A stretch of DNA of 64,000 bases from Taxawa tesnikishii (nom. ined.) (taxonomy: Eukaryota > Ascomycota > Dothideomycetes > Dothideales), in contig JAPDRO010000021.1 of the NCBI GenBank assembly GCA_030247885.1, positions 186,001-250,000 of the forward strand, given 5' to 3'. The notes beneath the pieces were generated by a model. The model ran no database searches. It saw only the letters and a list, made by a program, of their open reading frames with translations, and was not told where the DNA came from. This document shows, piece after piece, positions 47,870 to 59,990 of the stretch. The translations under genes were made by a program, and so were the position numbers. The first letter of the stretch is position 1. Every line of letters begins with the position of its first letter.

Positions 47870-48761
47870 TATCCCTACCTGTCTAATTGAGTACCAGCTA
47901 GCGATTGCCACATTGGGTGGCACCAATTCTCACCGCCCCCGCTAGTGTGGATGCATGACTGCTTCCAAACTCTTCCATGATTACACGGATTTGTTATACG
48001 CTTATACCATCGCGAGATGTCTTCTGCCTCTACACTATCTCGGCCTATCTTCCGAGCCTCTATATGATATGACCGCCACATCTGTGTAACGGCGCGTCAG
48101 CCAAGACAAAATTTCGCTCTGATGAGTGCTTATATTGCTGCGATACGCAACTATGCCATGCTGAGTGTTGCCATCACTGACTATAGCTTCAAATTGTCAA
48201 CCGGCTTCTGACTACGGGCGCTGGCCATGTGCTATGACAGCTCTCAAACGCCTACTCAACTACAGCTCTCCGTGTCTATACCAATTCGAGCCACCTTTCC
48301 TCTCTGCATCATGTCCAACTTCTTTGAAGGTGAGGTCAACAGATGGCAAAACCATGAGTTTAGATGAGTGGTCAAAGCAACAACGAGTACTTTTCGTATT
48401 GATGTGCGACAACTGCATCGGGGATAATACGCTCTACATACAATAAAGCCCTGAAGTAAAGTAAAGGAGAGATTGGAGATGGATTGCAAGCATTGACCGA
48501 TCGGAGTAAACTTGACGTCACGTGAACCCCCGTTTAGCGTTGCGCTCGGATAAACAACCAAGAAGCCGCAATCAACAAATCGCCCTCCAAACGTATACCG
48601 CGACCGATCACTCCTCGAGCCTCGACGCGCCCCGATCTGCTCTTGATTGATCCTCTCTAGCTTCAATAATGTACAGCTTCCGGTAACAGATTTTCCGACA
48701 CGTTTCGCTTCAGTTCCCTGCCGCGCCGACGCGATTTGTACTACCTTCATCGAACAACACA
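47870..48761. other. Intergenic between transposon and INCENP gene
   Basis: About 0.9 kb including the INCENP promoter. A minus-strand open frame of 174 codons (48256-48780) overlaps the INCENP start and has no features, so I reject it. A GGCGCGTCAGCC segment near 48092 resembles the transposon's internal sequence GCTGACGCGTCGC only loosely. Confidence 0.45.
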
Positions 48762-51700
48762 ATGGCCGGAGCTCGCTCAAAGTTGCAAATGCCCGTCGGC
48801 TCTACCCAATGGATACAAAGCGAAAGAGAGCAAGCTGCTCAATTGATCGAGCAGGAAGTGGAGGAGTTCAGCTTCGCGGCCCGGAATGAGATGGAATGGC
48901 TGAACGAGCATATGGCCGAGATATTCAGCAGGAACCAAGTGTAAGGTATCTGCTGTTGCGCGCGCTGGGGGTTTCTCACGTTATACTAGTAACTTCGCCG
49001 ATGTGTTCAAAACACCCGGTAAACTCCGAGGAAAGACACCGAGAACTGCGCGCAAGAAGGATCCATTGGCTGCTCGTGCAGTGAGTGAAGGAAATGTTGG
49101 TCCAGCTATAAACAGGTGCTGACAATGCATCAGCCCCTAACAGACCTTTTCGCGCCTAACCCACAAGCTTTCACGAGCCCAGTACCCAAGACAGCGTTCT
49201 ACGATAGAGTCGCACAGTTCCAAGTCGCCGAAGATCCAGAGCCTCAACAGCAAAGTGTTCAAAGCCCTGGTCGGAGGAGCCCGCAACGCGTTGGAAAGGG
49301 CAACGCGGACTCCGGATATCATGGCATGACTGATGACGAGATGGAGTTGGAATCGCAACGACAAGCCGCAAAGCATCATGAGGAAGCAGAAGCTGCGGAT
49401 ACGGAAGAAGAGGAAGTTGAAGACAATATTGCACCTGCGTCTCCCGAGATCAACAGCGCTTCGGCTGGACGCGCTACTGGAGACTCGTTCGTTTCCGCCA
49501 ATGAAGTCTTGAGCAGACCGCACTCGATGCAAAACCAGCGCGAAGATGACGAGGCGACGGTACCGGATAATGAGATGGAAGTCGACAAGGAACCAGTACA
49601 AAATGAGGGACCCATATCTCCTGAAAATGTTGAACCTGCGAGCGAGAATGGCAACGAGAACTGGATTGTGGCACCAGATGCTACACTGGAGGATGTAGAA
49701 GAGCCGCAGACGGAATCTATGGAGCAAGAGGTTGAAGAAGAAAGCCCACAGTCTCCTTCGGACAAATCTACGCCGGACAAGCCTCTGTTGAGAAAGGCTT
49801 CCCTGACATTTGCATCTTTGCCCGCTCGGGAACCACTGACCGCAAAGAGAAGCATTGGGCAGCGCACCAGCCATTTTGACGCCGGTGTTGCACGAAATAG
49901 TGTTTTGGGACGAAGCAGCGTCCTGGGGAGATCGTTTGGTAGCAAGAGTTTTGGTATCAGTCAACCCAGCGACGAGGCAGAGGACGATGGGGTGACCCAG
50001 GAGCCAGAACAAGTTCAGGATGAGCAGGATGAAGCAGCGAAGGCTCACAACAAGACTTCGACACAACGTTTGCATGAGCGTATCAACATGCTCGGACAGT
50101 CGAAGGAGCCTCGCCCTTCAAGGTCTATTCCGTCTTCCTTGGCAAACGTCCAACCCGGCTATCCCACACTGCTCAAAGCAGACGCCGCGCTTGTGTCTGC
50201 AGATGAGGACGACGACGACGATGACTGGATTGCACCTATTACTCGGACCTCGGAGCCGGCAGCAGTTGAACCTGCACCTGCCAAGCAACCTGTGGAAACC
50301 GCCGCTCCTGAGCCACAAGTCCGTGTAGAGGAGGAGACGAACGAGCCTCAGGAACGACAGCTGTCGCCTATCCGCCCCGCTTTGGGCCATGCCAAATCTG
50401 CCTCGACAATAACCGTTGCGTCTCCAACTAAGCCTTCGATGGCACCGGAATCTCTTCACAAGAAGGCCTTCTCTGTTTCTAATCCCAACCTGTCGCCTGC
50501 AAAGGGAGAGATACAATCTGCGACCCCTACTGCATCCCCAGCTAGCAGACGATTCCCAGATGGTCCTTTGAGTGCTTCAAAGTCGAAGTTGTACTCGGTT
50601 CTCAAATCTGCAAAGGGTCTTTTCGCCAGTAGTGCTGGGACCAGTGCGCAGGCTAAGATGGACGTTATGTCGCAGTCGCCAATGGTGACACGGAACCAGC
50701 GGGAAGATACTGTCGATCTTGAGACTAACATGTCGAAAATGCCTGGTGGACTTTACCCGGATATTCCAGTGGTGCCTAAGCCTGCGGAAAGACCTGCAAG
50801 TCCGGCGAAAACTGACGGGAGGAAGACACGTAGCTCTACAGAGAGCGACAAGCGCAAGGACAGGGAGGCGAAGGAGAGACAGAAAGCTGCCGAACAGCTT
50901 GAGAGGGCAAGGCTGCAAGAGCAACAGAAGGCGCTCAAACAGAAGGAGGAACGAGAGAAGGCGGAGCGTGCCCAAGCTGCGTGTCTGGAAAAGGAGAGGC
51001 TCGAAGCCGCCAGCCGAGCCGAATCGCAACGATTCGCCATTGACGATCAAGGCTCTGGGGACGAGATGCCGCCGCCGCCGCCTCCAAAGAGCATGCTCCC
51101 TGCTGGCAAACTCAGAGCACCTGGACGTCTTATTCGTCCGACTAAGGAAACCTTGCCTCGGGCTGCGAAGCCGCCTCCAGTGTCTATCCGCGTCGCCTCC
51201 CAGTCGCAGAGGCTAGGCTCGACCCAACCGCCCACGGCTACCCAGCCATCCTCGCTGAAAGAACCGACCCCGCCTCCAAACACGCGGCAAGGCGCAACCA
51301 GCCGAGCTGGGAGCGCTCAACCGCAGTCCAAGCCTACCGGCCCAGCGTCGACCGCTCGTGTGCGGGCACTCGAGGCTGCAGCGAAGAAGAAAGAGCAGGA
51401 GGAGAAAGCAGCTCAACGCAAGGCCGACCAAAAGCGTGAGCTCGAGCGCAAGCGTGCCGCAAAAGTTGAGGAGGAGCGTAGGCAAGAGGAGGAACGCAAG
51501 GCTACCGAGCAACAGCGGGTGCAAGAAGCCAGACTTGCCGCACAGAGACAAGCTGAGCAACGGCGCCAGGAGCAGCAACACCAACAAGCCACGGCTGCGA
51601 AGGCGAAGGCCGCTGCAGACCTTGTAAGTTCACAACATCACTCTCTTGCAGTGTGCGATTTCTAATCCCTTCCAGGCCGCTCAAATTGAGAGAGAAAAGG

Positions 51701-52716
51701 CCCAAGCAGCCCAATCACGTCCACGCAGCGATGTTGGAGGAACACTGCGGCAGCTTGCTAAGAATGCACAGCCTCCGGTGAACCCTGCAAAGCCCGCCAA
51801 GCGGAACTTCCAACCAGAAGGCGATGATGAGCCGCCACAAAGACCTGCTCTGCAACGCGGACCGCCGTCCTATCAGCAGCAAGACGCCAAGCGACGGAAG
51901 ACGATTGATGACGACGACGGAGAGCCTCTTGAGCGTCATTCAGTCATGGCTCCGCCGAAACGGCCGTCTAACATGCGCAAGGTACGCTCATCTACCAAGG
52001 TGGTTGTGTGGGTTTGTCATGGTGTTAACATCGCACAGGAAACACTGACGAACAAGTTCCCCAACGGCTACACCCACGCCCCGCCACCTGCGGCGCACCA
52101 CACTCAGAGCATATTCAAGGCCACGGTGACGGCGCAGCACCAGCTTCAGCATGCTGCAAAGGGGCCACCTATGCACCCAAGCGACATGGCCAAACTGGCC
52201 AACGGCCGCATCCCATTTGCGGAGAACGCCAACCCGCCCGCCACAGCAGCCCACTACGCGTCCGAATCCGCGGCCGGCACCAGCAGACCCAACACGTTCA
52301 AGACGCCAGGCCGTCCCGCGCAGGCTCCCAAGGGCGCCAAATCATCGCCCGCGTATCCCAACGGCGAGAACATTGCACTTCCCGAAATCGCCACCGACAG
52401 CGAAGACGAAGACGACTCGGAGGACGAGACTGGCGGCTTCCGCGTGCCGTCCTGGGTCAACAGTCCCGCGCTCCGCGAGCTCTTGACCCAGCAGCAGCTT
52501 GTAGATCCGGAGAGTGTCTTCGGTCCCATCGCGCCATTGCAGATGGAGGAGGTGTTTAGGGGCAAGGAGGGACGGAAGCGGTTCAGGGATCGTGGAAGCA
52601 GTGCTAGGTGGGTGGAGACGGGTGATGCGGTTACCCAAGAGGAGAAGAGGAGGGATAGGGAACTGAGGGCAAGGGTTGCGAGAGAGGGTGGGTGGAGTTT
52701 CGACCAGGGTGCTTGA
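48762..52716 (+). CDS. SLI15: Inner centromere protein INCENP / Sli15
   Basis: Scaffold of the chromosomal passenger complex that binds and activates Aurora kinase. There are five exons: 48762-48940, 48990-49080, 49134-51623, 51676-51981 and 52039-52716; introns 49-57 bp; 1,247 aa with no frame damage. The N-terminus (REQAAQLIEQEVEEFSFAARNEMEWLNEHMAEIF) is the helix that pairs with survivin and borealin homologues. A long Ser/Pro/Glu-rich disordered region follows, then a highly charged helix (about residues 640-710 and 810-890, KERQKAAEQLERARLQEQQ and similar) like the single alpha-helix of animal INCENP. The IN-box near the C-terminus reads VPSWVNSPALRELLTQQQLVDPESVFG, with Trp at the Aurora-binding position. 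The last intron (57 bp) has no stop and keeps the frame, so retention would add 19 residues just before the segment leading to the IN-box. Confidence 0.92.
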
Positions 52717-53631
52717 TGGACGCGCGCCTTCTTGATGATGGCTTGGTTGGAGTAGACGCGGTCCTGTGTCTGTTCGTGATGATGGGCTTGCAGATGAAGG
52801 ACACAGATTTGTTTGGTTTGACTTGGTGTTCAGATCATGCATCACTTGGGAAGAGTTTTCGAGGACCAGATCGTGCGTCTCCCCTATTTCGTAGCTTGCA
52901 TTGGCCATGTGGGTCAGCAATGACATTGCCGCTCTCAGCGTACACCACAAACACCCTCTGAAGACAGAGTAGTGGTGAACTGATAGCATTCAACGGGGAC
53001 GCCCGTGTCCTGAATAAGTCGATCCGCTGTCTGCGGTCCACCGAAGCGCTCGCATCTGGCTCAGAGGTTCCGGGGTATGCGCACCCACTCCGGATCCAAG
53101 TTTATCGAGTGCTATATCACATGCAGCGAGATTGTACTACCGCAGGCGGTGAAGCTAGCGTGCTGGCAATTCCATTCCAGCCATGCTCCTGTACCCTCAG
53201 CGTGGACATGAGTGCTGTATGGGTACTCTCGTCACTCTGCAGAAGCTCGTCGCACAGGCGTTCTGGTTCTCGGCTGTCGTCGCTGCCTTTACCGCGCTGT
53301 AGAAATTTGGCATCTACAACATGGAATCCGCCCGGAATGCATGAGTTATGAGCTGTACAGGAATAGCAGCATGCCAAGCTTTGTATAGTTGAACACCGGG
53401 ATGAACCGCGCGTGCAGGGGTGTGGAGATTGACGTTGGTTAGCGTTTGGAAAAAGTTCCATAGCAGTTCGCCTCTGAAAGCTCCAGCAATCGCCTTTACT
53501 CCCTCGTTTTTCCACCCCATTCATCTTCAGGATACGATACCGATACCCCTCGTCGTTGTGTGTTTGTTTCTGGTTCTTTGTATTCTAATCTGATCTGTGT
53601 TGCTTCTTATCCCCTCCGATAAAGTACCGAC
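52717..53631. other. Intergenic, 0.9 kb
   Basis: 3' flank of INCENP and promoter of the DEAD-box gene. Overlapping short frames only; no RNA gene was recognised. Confidence 0.5.
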
Positions 53632-55766
53632 ATGTTGGGAGCTTTCCGAAGATGCGCTGCATCTATACCACGAGGACTATCCGCAGTCAATGCTAAGAGC
53701 CTCCTTCAGTCGAGTACATCAGTGATCAACCGACCCTCCCAGCTACAAAGGACCGTCATCCCCATCAGATCTCTGCATCAAACCATCTACCGCACGCAAA
53801 ATGCGACAGCGATCCATGGAGACGCAGACTTGCCTCCCCTACTCCCGTCGACAACCCTGTCACCCGATTCGAAGAGTTGGACAAGAGGAAAATGGTACAT
53901 CAGAACATCGTGAAGTCGCTTGTACGGGACATGGGATTGGAGACCATGACAGAAGTTCAGACGGCGACCATCAACGAGGCGCTCAAGGGCACTGACATGT
54001 ACGTAAAGTGGAGCAGCGCATTCATACCTGCGTTCTGACAAGACACCCCAGCATCGCTCAAGCAAAGACTGGTACCGGCAAGACTCTGGGTTTCCTTGTA
54101 CCCACGTTCCAGAGAATCATCCAAGCCGACCCTTTTCTCGCCCAGCCCAGCTTCGGTCGTCGCGGCAATCGCACCACGGCCGACGACATCCGCGCCCTGA
54201 TCATCTCTCCTACTCGTGAATTGGCAGAACAAATTGCGGCCGAGGCGCGGAAGGTCGCGAAGAACACGGGCTTGATCGTGCAGACGGCGGTGGGAGGAAC
54301 GGCTAAGAATGCTGGATTGCGCCAGATGCAGCAACAAGGTTGCCACGTTCTTGTCGGTACGCCCGGTAGACTGAAGGACATCTTCAGCGACAAGTACTCC
54401 GGCGTGCGCGCGCCCGATCTCAGCGCGCTCGTATTCGACGAGGCGGACCGCTTACTCGACCAGGGCTTCTGGCCCGAGATCCAGGAGATCATGAGCCTGC
54501 TCCCCAACACGCAGCAGAAGGACCGCCAGACGCTCATGTTCAGCGCCACCGTGCCAAGGGAAGTTGAGCGCCTGGTCGAGTCTACGCTCAAGCCGGGCTA
54601 CGAGTTCGTCAAGACTGTGCGCGAGGATGAGGAGCCCACCCACCAACGTGTCCCGCAGAAAGTGGTGACTATCAAAGGCTTTGAGAACTCCATCCCCACG
54701 CTCGTGGAGCTCTGCACCCGCTCCATCGAAGCCGGCAAGCAGCCCGGCGCACGCCCCTTCAAGGCCATTGTCTACTTCAACTCCACCGCCGAAGTCGGTT
54801 TGGCATCTAGCACACTGCACAACCTCCGCGTCCCAGATCCCGTCGGCACCGCTCCCGACTCGCCAGCCGCGCCCTCGACCCGCCGCTCCCCGCACCCCCT
54901 CGCGCCCGCTCGCATCCTCGAGATCCACGCCCGCCTCAGCCAGCGCCAGCGCACCATGGCCGCCGACGACTTCCGGCGCTGCGAGTCCGGCATCCTGCTG
55001 AGCTCCGACGTGACGGCGCGCGGGATGGACTTCCCAAACGTCACGCACGTCATCCAGATGGGCCTGCCCCAGAGCAGGGACACGTACATCCACCGCATCG
55101 GGCGCACGGCGCGCGCGGGCAAGGAAGGCGAGGGCTGGCTCGTCATCTCGCCCCTCGAGCGCGAGGAGCTGAGGTATAGGTTGTCCAAGCTGCCGCTCAA
55201 GCCGGACGAGAGCCTGCTCACCGCGAGCGTCGACATGACGCGCGAGGGCCAGGTCGCGGCGTCGGCCGCGAGGATCCTGAGGTCCGTCGGCGAGGCCACG
55301 AAGCTCGTCCCCATGGAGGAGAAGCAGGCGGCGTACAAGGCGCTCATCGGCGTGTACAACTGGCTCGGCAGGAAGAGGGACCTGGTCAGGAGCATGAACG
55401 ATCTCAGTCGCTTCGGGTGGGGACTCAAGGAACCGCCGACCATTCCCTTCGGATTGGCGCAGAAGTTGGGGTTGGCGAGGATCGAGGGCGTGAACCTCGG
55501 CCGCGATCGTGAACCGAGAGGAGGAGAGGAGGGTGAGGACAGGAGGGGTGGGGGAAGGTATGGTGGCGACAGAGGTCGTGGCGGCTTCGGTGACAGGGGA
55601 GAGGCTACGGTGAAGATTGGGGAAGAGGAGGGTTTGGTGGTGACCGCGGCGAGAGAGGCGGCTACGAAAGGAGAGGAGGCTTCAACAGGGACGGGGAGAC
55701 AGGGGCTTCGGCAGGGACAGAGGCGACAGGGGTTTCGGCGGCGGGAGGAGGACATTCGATGACTAA
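53632..55766 (+). CDS. DEAD-box RNA helicase, mitochondrial type (Mss116-like)
   Basis: ATP-dependent RNA chaperone. Exons are 53632-53998 and 54052-55766 (53-bp intron, GTACGT...CCCCAG); about 694 aa. The N-terminus MLGAFRRCAASIPRGLSAV...RSLHQTIYR is Arg/Ser-rich and resembles a mitochondrial presequence. Motifs: Q motif (FEELDKRKMVHQNIV...MTEVQTATI), I AKTGTGKT, Ia PTRELAEQI, Ib GTPGRL, II DEAD, III SAT, V TARGMDFPNVTH, VI HRIGRTAR. A C-terminal RG-rich tail follows. The frame breaks at CCCC 53836-53839 before the Q motif, and at GGGG 55596-55599 and 55693-55696 in the tail. With one base added at each, the tail reads continuously as RGG-type repeats ending GRRTFDD at 55766 rather than at the stop at 55762. 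Role in mitochondrial splicing or translation is inferred. Confidence 0.88.
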
Positions 55767-56165
55767 GCGCGTCGACACGAAAGCATCGCGACGGGCATTG
55801 AGGGTCTTTTTCTGTATATTACCTACCGGGCACCGACACGGTTCGGGTCTTTTGGGTTCGTCAGGTTCGTCGGTTCACAAAGGCGTGCGACAGGGGTGTG
55901 TCGGGTGCACAGGGGCATGCTGAATGAGCATGAGGCGTTTTCGGGTCACAAGCGGAAAGGGTTCTTGTAGGATATATTGTACATTAGACTTTCAGCTCCC
56001 CGATGCATCCATCCATCCACTCCAGCTCTTGACGACGAAGATCCGTAAAAAACAGATCTCACCCTGTGTCGTCATTTGCCCAAGCCTTTCTAACCAGCCA
56101 GAAGCGCGCTCTATGGTACACCTGGTCCCCCCGGGGCACAGCTACCTTATATATATATAAAAGAA
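55767..56165. other. Convergent intergenic region
   Basis: 0.4 kb shared by the 3' ends of the helicase (+) and Rad5-like (-) genes. It includes an AT run (atatatatataaaag) at 56148-56163, likely part of a polyadenylation region. Confidence 0.5.
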
Positions 56166-59087
56166 TCACGCCAGTAACTTCTGAATATCAGCCATCCTTG
56201 CCGCCTTGCCACCATCACGCTTGCTCTTCCTCTCGCCGTACGCCAGCATCATAAGCTTCCTCTTATCCTTCTGAATATCCAGGGTCCTCTCCTCCACGCT
56301 GCCTTCGACGACGAGTCTGAACACCGTCGTCGGTTTCTTCTGACCCAGCCTGTGCACGCGGTCGACGGCTTGGTCCTCGATGGCGGGCGCCCACCAGGTG
56401 TCGGACAGGATGATCTGGTTGGCGGCGACGAGGTTCAGGCCGACGGCGCAGACGCCGAGCGAGGCGAGCATGACGGTGCATGCGGGGTCGTGTTCGAGGG
56501 CGTGGAGGGCGGCGTCGCGCTTTGCGGCCGGCATGGTGCCGTCGATGCGGCAGTAGCGGTGGCCTTCGCGGTCGAGGCGCGCTTGCACAATGTCGAGGAA
56601 TTTGGTCCACTGCGAGAAGATGACGGTCTTGCTGCCGGGTTTTGACGCCTTGAGGATGCCGGTGAGGGCTTCCAGTTTCGAGCTGCTGGCGTCGAGGTCG
56701 AGCTCGTCCCCCTGCTCGTCCTTGTTCTCGTCGCCGTAGTCGTTGGCGGGCTCGACGAGACGGGTTTCGTCTTTGAGTTCGGCTCTGCACATGGGGCACT
56801 TGTGCTGTGTTTCGATGACTCGAGTGATGCACTCTCCACCGAAAACGTGCGCGCAGTGCGTGATGACCGGTTTGTGAAGCCCTTCCAGACAAATCGGACA
56901 GTCTTCCCGAGACTCAATGCTCAGTTGCAACATGTCTTGGAGTGCTTTGCGGTTCTCTGGCGTCAGTTCAACCGTTTTCGATTTTCCAAGCGCCTCCATC
57001 AGCCCGGAAACGCGCTCTTTGGCGAGATGCCAGTGGTTGCAGACTTGTCGAAGACGAAGCAGAACCTCGAGCAGGTGACGATACGAGTCCGCCGCTTTCT
57101 GTCCCTGGACGTGCTGGTAAGTGTGCAATCGACCACGAGCCTGTTCCAGCAGAGCGTTGTAACGCTCCGATTCGTGGGCGGAGAACTGCACCCGGTTGAC
57201 GTACTCCGACAGTTCAGGCAAGCGCAGGTCAATGAAGGACATGTCTTTCCGTCTCCGCAGACTCAGTTCGGACATGATCGCCTGTAGTAGGAACGTTGCG
57301 CTTTCGCTTCCGGATTTGAGTGGTCGAACCAGGACGGAGTTGAATATCTCCAACCGCTCCGGACCTCCCGTGATACCAATGAACCTGAGCACGGAGTAGA
57401 GATCTTTTAGTGAGTTGATGATAGGTGTGCCTGTCAACACCCACCTGGAGCGCGCCAGCACTGCTGTACATGCGAGGGCCACCTGTTGCATGTTAGTATA
57501 CTTTAACAAGGCCTAACGGTGTGATTGGTTGCTCTACCTTTGCCTGGGGGTTTCTGATGATGTGCCCTTCATCGAGGAGGATGCGTCTCCACTGCACAGA
57601 GTACAAGCCTGATTTCCTCGGTACAGGGCCTGCATTTCCGCCACTTCTGGGCATGAAGTCGCTTGCCAGAGTCTGATAAGTCGTGATCTGAAGTCGTGTA
57701 AGCAAAGTGCAGTACTCATCCAGCAGTACTACTCACCACTACGTCGTATTGATCGAAATCCCCTGGTTGCATTTTGATGTCCCTGCCCCCGGCGTGGTAG
57801 ATGTAGACGCGCAAGGGTTGGTCCTTCTGCACGTGGCGAGCAATCTGATCACTCCAGTTGCTGATAACGCTCAATGGGGCAACTACCAGCGTCGCGCTGC
57901 TTTCGTCTGGCTTGCGTTTGTTGCCAAGGTCTGCAACTATCAGGGATATCATCTCCAACGTCTTACCGAGACCCATGTCGTCTGCAAGAATTCCTCCACT
58001 GGCGAGAGTGATCTCCGACTCTCTCACTGCGAAGTTCGTGGCAATGTTGACAAGTGCGCCTGGGTTGCGCTCGTGACGCTTCCACAGTTGAACGGTATCC
58101 TTGGAACGTGACGGGGAAGACGGGGGTTCTCCTTCTCTAGCAGCCATGCGAGTGCTTGACGTTGGTAAGGAAGCATTTCTGTACTAATCCGGGCGGGCGC
58201 ATCTGCTTGTGGCATTGCTGCCAAGTAGTCCTCACCATGGCCAAGTTGTTCTGCGGTTTGACCGAGGTTCCTGGGAGAGAAGCGCTCACTGGCCTCCATG
58301 ATTTCGTCCATAGTCTTTGGCTTCTCGCCGTTGGCGTCAGTCTGGGAAGCTGCAAATTCAGGCTGGCTGCCCGATGGCGTTCTGCCCTTCTTGGCCGCCT
58401 TCTTGCGCTCTTCAGCCAGTTTTCTCTGCACTTCGGCTTGCCGGTCCCGGATGGCGTCCAGCGGCAACCTGTCTTGCCTCAACATGTCTACGATCTCACG
58501 GCTGGCCGGAGTGCCTGCTGGAGGACCATACATGCGCAGGCGCACAGGACAATCGTAGTGTCCCTTGTCGCCGGAAATGATGCCCTCAAAGAACAGTCGC
58601 TGCCTATCAAAGTACTTTGCAAGTTTGGCTGCTACTTGCCTTCCGATGTGACCTATCTGATTGCCAAACATGTTGTCTATACGGATTGCATTCGAATCAT
58701 ATGGATTACCGGGCTCTCGCCTGATTAAAACACATTCGCCTGGGTTCGCGATGCCGTTGTAGAAGCGACAGCCTACAATTTTGGTGTCCAAGTTACCGTA
58801 AAGCACTAGCTCCTCGGTACCGATAGCGGCATCCTGAGTGGAAGAGACGACTTCGTTGATGTCGTTGTCATCTTCAGGCGCTGCTGTGAGCCAGGAATCG
58901 CGCTCTGCTTGACTATGACTGTTGCCGACTATGTCGCCAGGGAAGAGAAAGACGGCTGGAAGCCGAGTGTTGGTCTGGATTGTTGGCTCCACCGCGCAGG
59001 GCTTGACGAATACTGGCCTTGACTAGGTGTTGGCCAATTCCGACTCTGAGTGATGCGCGGTGTTTTTGACGAGCGATGCGACTGTTT

Positions 59088-59120
<33 letters not shown>

Positions 59121-59240
59121 AGTGAGGTCGATAGTCTCAGCCTTTCGTTTAGGCCGTGGAGTGTAGTTCGTGTTCCCACGTGCATTGTCTGTGTTGTGAC
59201 GTTGCTGCGAGGCTGACCGATTAGGTGTCCGGTGCGACAT
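56166..59240 (-). CDS. Rad5/HLTF-like SNF2 ATPase with HIRAN and RING domains
   Basis: Chromatin/DNA translocase and ubiquitin ligase of the Rad5/Rad16 group, acting in replication-fork damage tolerance or related remodelling. Exons are 59240-57737, 57687-57538 and 57482-56166 (introns 49 and 55 bp); about 990 aa. Domains in order: an acidic patch of nine Asp coded by a GTC repeat (read from the other strand); HIRAN (LYGNLDTKIVGCRFYNGIANPGECVLIRREPGN, about residues 150-250); SNF2 N-lobe with ADDMGLGKTLEMISL and DEGH in ILLDEGHIIRNP; RING CPICLEGLHKPVITHCAHVFGGECI...CPMCRAEL (about residue 770); helicase C-lobe with GLNLVAANQIILSDTWWAPAIEDQAVDRVHRLGQ. The frame breaks at GGG 58940-58942 and GGGGG 58122-58126; one base at each restores it. 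Divergent from the HhH gene. Confidence 0.88.
59088..59114 (+). repeat. (GTC)9 repeat, coding poly-Asp on the minus strand
   Basis: Nine GTC triplets read as GAC (Asp) in the Rad5-like gene, next to the LTGG motif. Length polymorphism between isolates is likely. Confidence 0.9.
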
Positions 59241-59375
59241 GCTCGCGGTGGGCGGTGGGCGGTGGACGGTGGAGATGGCTGTGCGCTGCGCCGGTACGGA
59301 ACGGCTGGAAAAGAGAACGGACCAGTAGAAGGACGGGGCAAGACGGGGCGAGACGGGACAAGACACGGATTCTGG

Positions 59376-59438
59376 AGATAGCAGATAGCAGATAGCCGAT
59401 AGCAGATAGCAGTTAGCAGTTAGCAGTTAGCAGTTAGC
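59376..59438 (+). repeat. Nine tandem heptamers (agatagc / agttagc)
   Basis: 63 bp made of nine 7-bp units: three agatagc, one cgatagc, one agatagc, then four agttagc. It lies about 140-200 bp upstream of the Rad5-like start. The unit is a near reverse complement of the CTATCCG heptamer at 19923-19948. Confidence 0.9.
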
Positions 59439-59873
59439 CCGTTTGTTTGGCGAACGCGAACCCCAGTCCAAATGAGCAGTCGCACTCCAAACGCGATGGC
59501 ACGTGACTGCGACTGCCGGAGCTAGGCTTTGCGAGAAGCTGTCGACCTTTGCTCACACATTCTTCTGTCCCTTCTCTCCCTTCTCTCCCTTCTTCGAACT
59601 CCTTCCACTTGCGCCACCCTTCAGGACACGAGTCCCGCCAGAGCCACCGTGAAACACGTCCAAATGGTGGCAGAGGGTTTTCGTGAATGCAGTCATGGTG
59701 AATTGCGAGACTCCCCATCTCGGCCAATGACATCACTCGATCGGGCAGGTGCATCAGGGAGCCCAGCTGGAGATTCCCCAGCCACAGCTTCACCACAACA
59801 CGTGCAGTAGCAGGTACCGTAGCGCGTCCGAGCCGTACTTTCTTCTCCATCCTCTCTCTGTCCTCTGCACAAT

Positions 59874-59925
59874 ATTGTACAGTTGCATACATTGCTGATA
59901 TTGTACAATTGCATACATTGCTCCA
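59874..59925 (+). repeat. Two tandem 26-bp units in the HhH gene promoter
   Basis: Imperfect direct repeat of attgtacagttgcatacat-type units (59874-59899 and 59900-59925), about 65-115 bp upstream of the ATG. Each contains TTGTAC, and the second forms the palindrome TTGTACAA. This is a candidate paired binding site or part of the transcribed leader. Confidence 0.75.
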
Positions 59926-59990
59926 ATTGCTTTCCCACATTGTACATCTATTGCGCGCTCTTTCCCTTCATACCTTGATCCACATACACC

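Larger units (their letters stand above)
59241..59990. other. Divergent promoter region Rad5-like / HhH protein
   Basis: 0.75 kb with two separate short tandem arrays (59376-59438 and 59874-59925). CT-rich stretches lie near both starts. Minus-strand open frames across this interval and the HhH gene are shadows of its alanine-rich codons. Confidence 0.5.

Noticed and set aside
48092-48110. Second transposon end near the impala-like element
   Set aside because: Only a short GC-rich similarity to internal transposon sequence; no matching partner repeat or TA duplication was found.
13929-58942. Programmed ribosomal frameshifting at the homopolymer runs
   Set aside because: Sites differ in sequence, lack slippery heptamers, and occur in unrelated housekeeping genes; base-call deletion is simpler.
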